From a virus: DNA of 27,145 nt. This document shows, piece after piece, positions 21,332 to 27,145 of this stretch (the stretch's first letter is position 1; each line of letters starts with the position of its first letter). The translations under genes were made by a program, and so were the position numbers. Where the stretch lies: positions 1 through 27,145 of the IMG/VR virus record IMGVR_UViG_3300014820_000009, one strand, 5' to 3'. The notes below the pieces were generated by a model. It saw nothing but the letters and a program-made list of their open reading frames with translations. It did not search any database and was not told the origin of the DNA.

Positions 21332-21369
21332 AAAAGGAGAGGAGGAAATTATATCCTTTTCTCCTTTTT
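21332..21369 (+). terminator. Rho-independent terminator after the large virion gene
   Basis: AAAAGGAGAGGAGGA (21332-21346) pairs with TCCTTTTCTCCTTTT (21354-21368) over 15 positions using several G-U pairs, with a 7-nt loop and T run. It closes the head operon. Confidence 0.83.
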
Positions 21370-21387
21370 AAGTTTAAAATAAAAAAA

Positions 21388-21690
21388 ATGGCAAATAAAA
21401 ATACATCTCCTTTAGAATTATATGTGGAATCTTATCTTAGAGGAACTTCAAGAAAATTAATAAATAAAAAGTTTATACAAAAAGCATTAGCTTTAGTAGA
21501 TGAAAAGTTAGGAGTTCCATGTTGTGCAAATCCATCCGCTACTATAAATTTATTTACAAGATTTGACAATGATCTTACTAATACAGTAAGAATGATGTTA
21601 GTATCCTTACCTAAAAAAGGAAATGTTCAAGCATTAAATAGGGTACATAAACTACTAACTAATTTTTTAACTCCACCTTGTTGTATCTAA
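21388..21690 (+). CDS. Small protein with paired cysteines
   Basis: 100 residues. It begins MANKNTSPLELYVESYLRG and has CC pairs near residue 45 (GVPCCANP) and at the C-terminus (PPCCI). The rest is helical and basic (KKFIQKALALVDEKL). It is the first gene after the terminator and 16 nt upstream of the endolysin, so it may be on the same transcript; no clear TTTG / TAnnTTTG promoter is visible in front of it. No family recognised. Confidence 0.68.
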   Translation: MANKNTSPLELYVESYLRGTSRKLINKKFIQKALALVDEKLGVPCCANPSATINLFTRFDNDLTNTVRMMLVSLPKKGNVQALNRVHKLLTNFLTPPCCI

Positions 21691-21706
21691 TAAATTAAGC
21701 AAGAGA

Positions 21707-22645
21707 ATGGAACAATTATCTATATATAGAATAAATCATCTTCATCCAAAACTAAGGAAAGCTGCTTTAGATGCTTATGTAGAAGCTGTAAAAGCAACAC
21801 CTATTGGTGTGCATCCTTTTATAACTAATACTTTTAGAACTTTTGAAGAGCAGTCTGCTAAGTATGCAATAGGAAGAACAGTAGTAAATCCTAATGGAAG
21901 AAAATCTGCTGCTAAACCACTTGGAAATACTATTACAGATGCCAAAGCAGGACAATCTTACCACAACTATGGACTTGCTTTAGATTTTGATATAGAAATT
22001 AATGGAGTTGAAGAATGGGATGTAGACAAAAATTGGATGATAGTTGTAAATTGTTTTAAAAAACATGGATTTACATGGGGAGGAGATTGGAGTGGTTTTA
22101 AAGATACACCACATTTAGAAAATAAATTAGGGTACACTTGGCAAGATCTGTTAGTAAAGTATAACAAAAAAGATTTTATAATAGAAGCAAGTACTAATTA
22201 TATTAATTTAAAAACTATGTCAGATAAATGGTCTATATTATCAGTATTTCTTCCTGAGGTAGAAGGATTTATTCCTTACCCAAGATGGGATTATAAACAA
22301 TGGAGTTGGGGATATGGAACTGCTGCTGGTTTTGATAAAAATAAAAAACCTTCAGGAAGTATAACCAAAAAAAAAGCACTTGCAGATGCTTTAGAGCATT
22401 CTAAAAGTGACTATACTACTCTTTTACCTAAGATTACAAAGAGTCTAACTGAAAGTCAGTGGGCTGCCCTTCTTTCATTTTCTTATAATGAAGGAGTTGG
22501 AAATGCAGAGAATTTAATAAGTGATATTAATTCAAACTCAGCTAATCTTGAACACCATTTTAAAAGGTATATATTTGCAGGAGGTAATGTAAATTCAGAT
22601 TTAGTGGATAGACGTAACAAGGAATGGAATTTATGGAATAGTTAA
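21707..22645 (+). CDS. Two-domain endolysin: M15 peptidase plus GH24-like lysozyme
   Basis: 312 residues without a signal peptide. Residues 1-150 form an M15 (VanY / endolysin L-Ala-D-Glu peptidase type) domain: FRTFEEQ (43-49), SYHNYGLALDFD (84-95) with zinc ligands H86 and D93, and WGGDWSGFKDTPHLE (124-138) with H136. Residues about 178-312 form a lysozyme domain: EGFIPYPRWDY (186-196) with the catalytic Glu186 and Asp195, WGYGT ending at 205, SQWAALLSFSYNEGVG, and DRRNKEWNLW near the end. It should cut both peptide and glycan parts of the cell wall. Holin candidates lie at 1473-2130, not next to it. Neighbours are unknown small proteins and tail genes. Confidence 0.9.
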   Translation: MEQLSIYRINHLHPKLRKAALDAYVEAVKATPIGVHPFITNTFRTFEEQSAKYAIGRTVVNPNGRKSAAKPLGNTITDAKAGQSYHNYGLALDFDIEINGVEEWDVDKNWMIVVNCFKKHGFTWGGDWSGFKDTPHLENKLGYTWQDLLVKYNKKDFIIEASTNYINLKTMSDKWSILSVFLPEVEGFIPYPRWDYKQWSWGYGTAAGFDKNKKPSGSITKKKALADALEHSKSDYTTLLPKITKSLTESQWAALLSFSYNEGVGNAENLISDINSNSANLEHHFKRYIFAGGNVNSDLVDRRNKEWNLWNS

Positions 22646-22655
22646 AACATAATAA

Positions 22656-23189
22656 ATGAAGGGAGTACACGAAAATATTTTGGATTTTGAAATAATTGAA
22701 ACAGGAAATCTAAAAACCTTAGTTTTTATAGATTCCTCTCAATATATGGAAAATCCTGAAAAACCCATCCTGGAAATAATACTTCCAGGAATGAATAAAT
22801 ATATATTAGTAAATATAGCAGCACGTAAAGTAAATACTTTTACTTCTAATACTCTTAATCTAACTCCTACAATTCTAAATGATTATAGTTTATTAGATCT
22901 GCCTGATGGAGTGTATGTTTTTAAGTATAAAATTTGCCCTTATCAATATGTTAATAGAGTTAAAACTTATCTAAGGGTTACAAATATTTTAAGCAGATTA
23001 AAAACTGTTTTAGATACTTTACAATTTGCAGATTGTGATGAGGAAGATATTAAACAAGAAATTTCAAATATTTTTATTTTAATAGAATCAGCAAAAGCAA
23101 GTGCAGAGTTAGGTAATACAGATAGAGCTTCTAACAAGTATCAATTAGCAGATAAGAAAGTAAATTTTTTATTAGATAAATTAACATAA
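22656..23189 (+). CDS. Unknown protein, beta-rich N-terminus and helical C-terminus
   Basis: 177 residues. The first half (FEIIETGNLKTLVFIDSSQYM; ILEIILPGMNKYILVNI) looks beta-rich and ends with DGVYVFKYKICPYQYVNRVKTYLRV. The second half is helical and ends LADKKVNFLLDKL. It is 10 nt downstream of the endolysin gene. I have the impression that similar proteins occur in Bacteroidetes phages next to tail genes, but I know no function. The 1-nt gap to the following gene shows coupling. Confidence 0.7.
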   Translation: MKGVHENILDFEIIETGNLKTLVFIDSSQYMENPEKPILEIILPGMNKYILVNIAARKVNTFTSNTLNLTPTILNDYSLLDLPDGVYVFKYKICPYQYVNRVKTYLRVTNILSRLKTVLDTLQFADCDEEDIKQEISNIFILIESAKASAELGNTDRASNKYQLADKKVNFLLDKLT

Positions 23190-23190
23190 T

Positions 23191-23502
23191 ATGGCCTGTA
23201 GTTCATGCGGAGGTGTATCGGCATCAAGTGCTCAAGTAAGAAAGATTGTTAGACTTCAAGAAGAACCTATACAACCTTGTAATTATACACAAGAAATGCT
23301 AAGTAGTTGGTTAATATATTTTCAATGTGTTAAAACTAATAATTTATATTCATTTTTTAACATAACCTCAGCAAAAGTAAATTCAATTATAGGAACTATA
23401 AAATCGGCAATTAATTATTCTACTAATCCTTGTTATTTTAAAATAAAACTTGACGAGATTCAACCAATTGAATTAGTTATACAAAATAGTGGAAAATGTT
23501 AA
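23191..23502 (+). CDS. Small protein with N-terminal CxxC
   Basis: 103 residues. It begins MACSSCGGVSASSAQVRK, has further Cys residues (QPCNYTQEML; YFQCVKTNN; TNPCYFKIK; SGKC at the end) and a hydrophobic middle. It is the first of four nearby genes that open with N-terminal cysteine motifs. It overlaps the next gene by 7 nt. Function unknown; metal binding or disulfide linking of tail parts is possible. Confidence 0.7.
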   Translation: MACSSCGGVSASSAQVRKIVRLQEEPIQPCNYTQEMLSSWLIYFQCVKTNNLYSFFNITSAKVNSIIGTIKSAINYSTNPCYFKIKLDEIQPIELVIQNSGKC

Positions 23503-23681
23503 AATTAATAAAAAGAATTGAGGATATTGGAGAGTATTTAAGAGCTAATATAAGATATGACCTGTCTACTAAAATAGACTATTTTGATTTTTTTAAAAAT
23601 AGAAATCAAAAAGATATTTTATTGAAACAAAAAATTGATAAAAATTTAAATAGACAAATAACAGCAGATGATAAATTGTAA
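23496..23681 (+). CDS. Small basic helical protein
   Basis: 61 residues with no Cys, beginning MLKLIKRIEDIGEYLRANIRYD and ending RQITADDKL. It overlaps the previous gene by 7 nt and the next by 14 nt, which is the main support that it is real. It could be a small assembly factor. No family recognised. Confidence 0.6.
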   Translation: MLKLIKRIEDIGEYLRANIRYDLSTKIDYFDFFKNRNQKDILLKQKIDKNLNRQITADDKL

Positions 23682-24138
23682 TGACCCAAGAAAAAATTGT
23701 GGAACAATAGTTCCATCAAGTTGCGTTTCTTTTACAGGAACTCAACCTGCTTTTATTGCAAATATAGATTTTCCATGTGATGTAAATGTTACAGATGTAA
23801 TAGATTTAACTACTGCTGAAATAGATAAAATAAAAGCAGGAGAAGATTTAACAGGTTTAAATAAAAGATGTCTTGTATTTGATCCACTTACAATAGACAT
23901 TAAAGGATTAACACAAGTTCAAATTGATGAACTTTGTGCTTTAGATGCAAGCGTGGCTGCTCTTCAAACTACACTATCCGCTTTAGATATAGGAACAGAA
24001 TTAGTATCTGTAGATTTAGGTGCTATGACTCCTATTACAAATCCTTGTAGTGCTACAGTTAATCAATATACATTGTTTTATGTGTTACAGTCATTTGCAA
24101 ATGAATTGAATTTAATTAAAACAACTTTAGGAATATAA
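23668..24138 (+). CDS. Probable tail-associated protein with N-terminal cysteines
   Basis: 156 residues. Starts MINCNDPRKNCGTIVPSSC (Cys at 4, 11 and 19), then an Asp/Thr-rich middle (DVIDLTTAEIDKIKAGEDL; LTQVQIDELCALDASVAAL) and a helical C-terminus. The start at 23668 overlaps the preceding gene by 14 nt. The next gene follows 14 nt later and opens in the same Cys-rich style. It may be a tail fibre or adaptor subunit. Confidence 0.68.
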   Translation: MINCNDPRKNCGTIVPSSCVSFTGTQPAFIANIDFPCDVNVTDVIDLTTAEIDKIKAGEDLTGLNKRCLVFDPLTIDIKGLTQVQIDELCALDASVAALQTTLSALDIGTELVSVDLGAMTPITNPCSATVNQYTLFYVLQSFANELNLIKTTLGI

Positions 24139-24152
24139 ATAAAAAATATAAA

Positions 24153-24581
24153 ATGTACTGTAATTCTTGTAATCAAACTATAACTTCTGATGGTTGTGGG
24201 TGTTCTTCAACACAAATAGATGATTCTAATGTAATTTACCACAAAAGTAATGGAGAACTATCTGCTTTAACTAACTTGGGATTATCTAATGGTTCTACCC
24301 TTGAACTTGCTCTTGAAGCAATAGATGTTAGTATAGCTCCTCTTACTTCTATTCTGTCTACAACACTTACTTATTTAAGAACTAAATATACAATAAATAA
24401 TTTAACGCAATTTTTAATAGCTGTTAGTCAGGAATTAGATTCTTTAAACACAACAGTGGTAACAGGTCAGGAATGGACTACAGTAACAAGACCCTCCACT
24501 CCTATTGAAGGAGAAGATGGGTATAATCTAACTTTACATCAAAGAGAGTACTACAATGGTACTTCTTGGATTTCTTATTAA
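24153..24581 (+). CDS. Short tail-fibre-like protein with Cys-rich N-terminus
   Basis: 142 residues. Begins MYCNSCNQTITSDGCGCSS, then VIYHKSNGELSALTNLG and LELALEAID (27-58). This N-terminus is shared with the protein at 25100 (see there). The C-terminal part ends TPIEGEDGYNL ... REYYNGTSWISY, of a type found at the ends of phage fibre subunits. It is 14 nt after the previous gene and is followed by an endonuclease VII gene that separates it from its larger relative. Confidence 0.72.
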   Translation: MYCNSCNQTITSDGCGCSSTQIDDSNVIYHKSNGELSALTNLGLSNGSTLELALEAIDVSIAPLTSILSTTLTYLRTKYTINNLTQFLIAVSQELDSLNTTVVTGQEWTTVTRPSTPIEGEDGYNLTLHQREYYNGTSWISY

Positions 24582-24593
24582 AACTAAATAAAT

Positions 24594-25100
24594 GTGATAA
24601 AATTATTAAAAACTCATTGTGCTAATGGACATGAACGCATAGAAGAAAATCTTATTATATATAAAGATGGGAGAAAACGATGTAGATTATGCCGCAGAAA
24701 AATCCCTACACATTGTCCAAAAGGACATTTACATGAAGAAGGTAATTGGTATTATAATAAAAGAGGAGACAGACATTGTAAAGCTTGTAGAGATATACAA
24801 ACAAGAGAAAATAGGGAGAAACATTCTGAAAAACATATAGTATATCAAAACAGAGCAAAAGTTAAAAAATACGGAATAACTTTAGAAGAGTATAATACAT
24901 TACTGGAAAAACAGAATTTTGTATGTGCAGTTTGTAAAAATGAATATCCTTCTGATAAACAACTTGCAGTAGATCACGACCATAAAACTAACAAAGTAAG
25001 AGGATTACTTTGTAATAATTGTAATGTAGGAATAGGCATGTTAAATGACTCTATAGAAACATTAGAAAAAGCAATAAACTATTTAAAAAATAATAATTAA
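24594..25100 (+). CDS. HNH endonuclease of the recombination endonuclease VII family
   Basis: 168 residues from a GTG start at 24594. The C-terminal half matches endonuclease VII: KKYGITLEEYNTLLEKQ (91-107), CAVC (111-114), LAVDHDHKTNKVRGLLC (124-140) with the DHDH metal site, and NNCNVGIGML (141-150), giving zinc-binding C111, C114, C140 and C143. The first 66 residues carry two zinc-finger-like repeats: C9-x3-H13 with C30 and C33, and C41-x3-H45 with C62 and C65. These are probably extra DNA-binding modules, which suggests homing of the gene rather than the resolvase role of T4 gp49. It lies 12 nt after one tail gene and overlaps the next by 1 nt. Confidence 0.88.
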   Translation: MIKLLKTHCANGHERIEENLIIYKDGRKRCRLCRRKIPTHCPKGHLHEEGNWYYNKRGDRHCKACRDIQTRENREKHSEKHIVYQNRAKVKKYGITLEEYNTLLEKQNFVCAVCKNEYPSDKQLAVDHDHKTNKVRGLLCNNCNVGIGMLNDSIETLEKAINYLKNNN

Positions 25101-26461
25101 TGAGCTGTCCAATATGTAATTCACCAGACTATATTCAATGTGGTTGTGACCTTGAACCTTATTGCTTACCTTGTTCGAGTGATTCAAACTGTGTTCAAAA
25201 AATAGATGCTGAATGTGTTATTTATCATAGAGATGATAATAAGCCTTCTAAGCTTACATGCATGGGAATTCCTAATAAGACACCAATAGAGACTATTTTA
25301 GAAACTATTGATGGATTTATTTGTCAATTAAATACGGTTCAAACTCCTTTAACGGCGATAGATTCACCCACTATAGATTTGACTGCTTGGGGAGTATTAA
25401 AACACACTTTACAAGCAGATGTTAAAATCTCATCAGCAAGTGGAAATACATTAGTAGCTTTAGGAGATGGATTATACATTTCTCAAGCGGGTTCTCAAGT
25501 TCCTATTACACCAATTGATTCTAATTCAGTGAATCTCACTGCTTTTGGAACACTTGATCATACTCTTCAGGCAGATGTTATAATATCCCCAGACGCAGGA
25601 AATGCCTTAGAAATAAGGAGTAATGGATTATTTGCAGTAGATGCAAGTGGAAACACTGTAGCTACTACAGCAGATAATGGTCTTACAAAGACTTTAAATA
25701 ATATACAGCTTGGGGGTGTATTATTACATGATACTTCTATTGCTACTACAAATCACAGTTTTAATATACTTACAGACGGAGGTCATTTTAATTTTGATCC
25801 CTCAGACTACATAGCTGGTATACAGGATGGTATTGATCCTACATCCAATCAATGCTTACAAGTACATAATGCAGGAACATTCGCAGTTCAATGTGCTACA
25901 TTAGCTGATTTGGCTCTTTTGTCTTTTTATTCAAGTGGATTTTCCAGTACAGGAATAGGAGAGGTTATAATGGCAGTTCATTATCCACAATCTAATGATT
26001 TGTCTATTCCACTGCCTCTTATTGATGCAAGTTTAACTGCATATGCAAAAGTATCTAAAAATGTTTTAGGTGGAACGGGATTAATAGAATTATATGCAAA
26101 AGACGTTTTAATAACTCAGGTAACTAATGCTGTAGATGATACAGCAACTTATGCTCAATCAAATGTTTTATATACTAACACAGTTGGAAAAGTTTGTTCA
26201 GCTCCGTTATTAACAGCAAGTGCTGTTTTAGACTTTCTAAGTACCCCTTCAAACGCTTCATCTGATTTAACAATATCTGTGCCAGGAGCAGCAGATGGAG
26301 ATGTAGTTGCAATAGGAGTACCAGCAGCAAGTGCTGCAATAGGAACATTTTGGGGATTTGTAAGCGCAGATAATACCGTTACAATAAGATTTCATAATAC
26401 TGCTGGCGGTGCAACCGATCCTGCAAGTGGTACATTCAAAGTTAAAGTTTTTAAAGGTTAA
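25100..26461 (+). CDS. Tail-fibre-like protein
   Basis: 453 residues. N-terminus: MSCPICNSPDYIQCGCDLEP ... CLPCSS, then VIYHRDDNKPSKLTCMGIPNKTP and IETILETIDG (40-72), shared in plan with the protein at 24153. Two tandem repeats follow, about 83-128 and 135-180 (period 52): LTAIDSPTIDLTAWG ... HTLQADV and ITPIDSNSVNLTAFG ... HTLQADV. The middle is beta-rich and the end (residues about 386-453, LTISVPGAADGDVVAIG ... PASGTFKVKVFKG) is a module known from C-termini of many phage and prophage fibres. It probably binds the host surface. A terminator follows. Confidence 0.82.
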   Translation: MSCPICNSPDYIQCGCDLEPYCLPCSSDSNCVQKIDAECVIYHRDDNKPSKLTCMGIPNKTPIETILETIDGFICQLNTVQTPLTAIDSPTIDLTAWGVLKHTLQADVKISSASGNTLVALGDGLYISQAGSQVPITPIDSNSVNLTAFGTLDHTLQADVIISPDAGNALEIRSNGLFAVDASGNTVATTADNGLTKTLNNIQLGGVLLHDTSIATTNHSFNILTDGGHFNFDPSDYIAGIQDGIDPTSNQCLQVHNAGTFAVQCATLADLALLSFYSSGFSSTGIGEVIMAVHYPQSNDLSIPLPLIDASLTAYAKVSKNVLGGTGLIELYAKDVLITQVTNAVDDTATYAQSNVLYTNTVGKVCSAPLLTASAVLDFLSTPSNASSDLTISVPGAADGDVVAIGVPAASAAIGTFWGFVSADNTVTIRFHNTAGGATDPASGTFKVKVFKG

Positions 26462-26545
26462 TATAAATTTTTAATACTAAGTTATTGGTAAAAATATTTT
26501 AAAGATACAGTTTTTGAAGTTTATTGGTTTTCTTCAAAAATACAG

Positions 26546-26570
26546 CACCTATTTCTATAGGTGTTTTTTT
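26546..26570 (+). terminator. Rho-independent terminator after the fibre gene
   Basis: Perfect 7-bp stem CACCTAT (26546-26552) / ATAGGTG (26557-26563) with TTCT loop, followed by seven T (26564-26570). It closes the fibre operon. Confidence 0.9.
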
Positions 26571-26584
26571 ATTTTAAAGATTTA

Positions 26585-26616
26585 TTTGGTTATTTAAAAT
26601 ATTTTTAGTATCTTTG
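26585..26616 (+). promoter_or_regulatory. Promoter of the last gene
   Basis: TTTG at 26585-26588 and TATCTTTG at 26609-26616, 20 nt apart, in the same TTTGG-type setting as the other five. ATG 26640 follows after 23 nt. Confidence 0.8.
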
Positions 26617-26639
26617 CTTTTCTAACAAAAATTTTAAAC

Positions 26640-27145
26640 ATGAATTATTCAGAAATTGAGAAGTATTTATTAGAAAATCCTATTAATAGAATGCAGCAAA
26701 ATCCTTATGATAATACTGCCTTAAAATTGGGAGTTGATAAAGAAATAATAAGACAAATATGGAGAAAGTTAAGAAGAAAAGGATTGGCAGAAAATGGTGA
26801 ACAAGAGTTAAATAAAAAAAAGGAAGACTTTATTGCAGCTATTAATGAATATAGAGAAGATAGAAAAGAAGATGGTTCAGTAAGAATACAAGATACAGTA
26901 GACAGAAAATTAACTGACAAAGAATTATTTGAAAGATATGGAAGAAATCAAAAGGAGTGGAAAATAATCTCAGTTTGGTTTAAGGATAATTCCAATGGAT
27001 TTTTGCTTTCTGTGCATTTTGCTCCAATAAAACAAGGAATACAAACTCTTGATTATCAAAAACAATTTAAAGATTTTGTAGAGGGGATATATATAAAAGA
27101 CAAAGTTAATATTATTTTAGAACCATCTATTGATGGAGTTACGGC
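26640..27145 (+). CDS. Gene cut by window end: HTH-like start, possible phosphoesterase
   Basis: 168 codons from ATG 26640 to the window edge without a stop. Residues about 28-52 (TALKLGVDKEIIRQIWRKLRRKGL) read as a helix-turn-helix with a basic recognition helix. A charged linker follows (KKKEDFIAAINEYREDRKEDG), then the segment DRKLTDKELFERYGRNQKEWKIISVWF and, later, a beta-strand end VNIILEPSIDGV. The combination of an HTH, a linker and a 'xDKELFERYGRNxKEW' stretch reminds me of phage proteins whose C-terminus is a calcineurin-like phosphoesterase, but the catalytic part lies beyond the window. A clear promoter supports the start. Confidence 0.7.
   Translation, partial: MNYSEIEKYLLENPINRMQQNPYDNTALKLGVDKEIIRQIWRKLRRKGLAENGEQELNKKKEDFIAAINEYREDRKEDGSVRIQDTVDRKLTDKELFERYGRNQKEWKIISVWFKDNSNGFLLSVHFAPIKQGIQTLDYQKQFKDFVEGIYIKDKVNIILEPSIDGVT

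Noticed and set aside
1-27145. CRISPR array, retron, diversity-generating repeats or integrase
   Set aside because: No spaced direct repeats, reverse transcriptase or recombinase reading frames were found.

Overview
The window looks like part of the genome of a large tailed double-stranded DNA phage that infects a Bacteroidetes host, with every supported gene on the + strand. The phage assignment rests on a contiguous packaging and head module (terminase large subunit at 9176-11203, portal-like protein at 11283-13967, acidic scaffold-like protein at 14054-15286, capsid-like protein at 15304-16965), an endolysin, tail-fibre-like proteins, ten tRNA genes and four free-standing homing-type nucleases. 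The Bacteroidetes host is inferred from the promoters, which carry a TTTG / TAnnTTTG pair, from A-rich starts without clear Shine-Dalgarno sites, and from the very AT-rich codon use. Module content and protein sizes resemble crAss-like phages (Crassvirales), but I could not test this by search.

Layout. (1) 1-3381: a glycosyltransferase cut by the window edge, whose end overlaps tRNA-Asp; tRNA-Ile(UAU), tRNA-Ile(GAU) and tRNA-Ala; two small membrane proteins (holin or spanin candidates); a small unknown gene; and a second glycosyltransferase. (2) 3390-5100: a promoter / 27-codon ORF / terminator unit, six tRNAs (three Leu, two Ser, one Tyr), a GIY-YIG nuclease with its own promoter, then a second promoter / 34-codon ORF / terminator unit ending in two strong hairpins. 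(3) 5133-9173: a tight operon of small genes, including a winged-helix-like protein, an HU/IHF-like protein, a zinc-ribbon protein, a protein with an export signal, a second GIY-YIG nuclease, a Band-7 protein and a small gene in the usual place of a terminase small subunit. (4) 9176-21305: packaging and virion genes, interrupted by a LAGLIDADG nuclease and closed by a terminator. (5) 21388-26461: an unknown small gene, a two-domain endolysin, small cysteine-rich proteins and two related tail proteins separated by an endonuclease VII gene, again closed by a terminator. (6) 26585-27145: a new promoter and a gene running off the window.

How it works together. Six promoters share a TTTGG box exactly 20 nt from TAnnTTTG and probably mark one class of phage transcription units. 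The portal and scaffold promoters keep the -7 box but have an all-T -33 position, which suggests a different (perhaps late) class. Several of these promoters lie only 4-8 nt before the start codon, so the mRNAs should be leaderless or nearly so. The tRNA set (Ile-AUA, Leu-UUA/UUG/CUA, Ser, Tyr, Asp, Ala) fits the AT-rich codon use. Several of these tRNAs are structurally odd: leucine tRNAs with short variable loops, and two tRNAs in which the usual G19:C56 elbow pair appears to be swapped to C19:G56.
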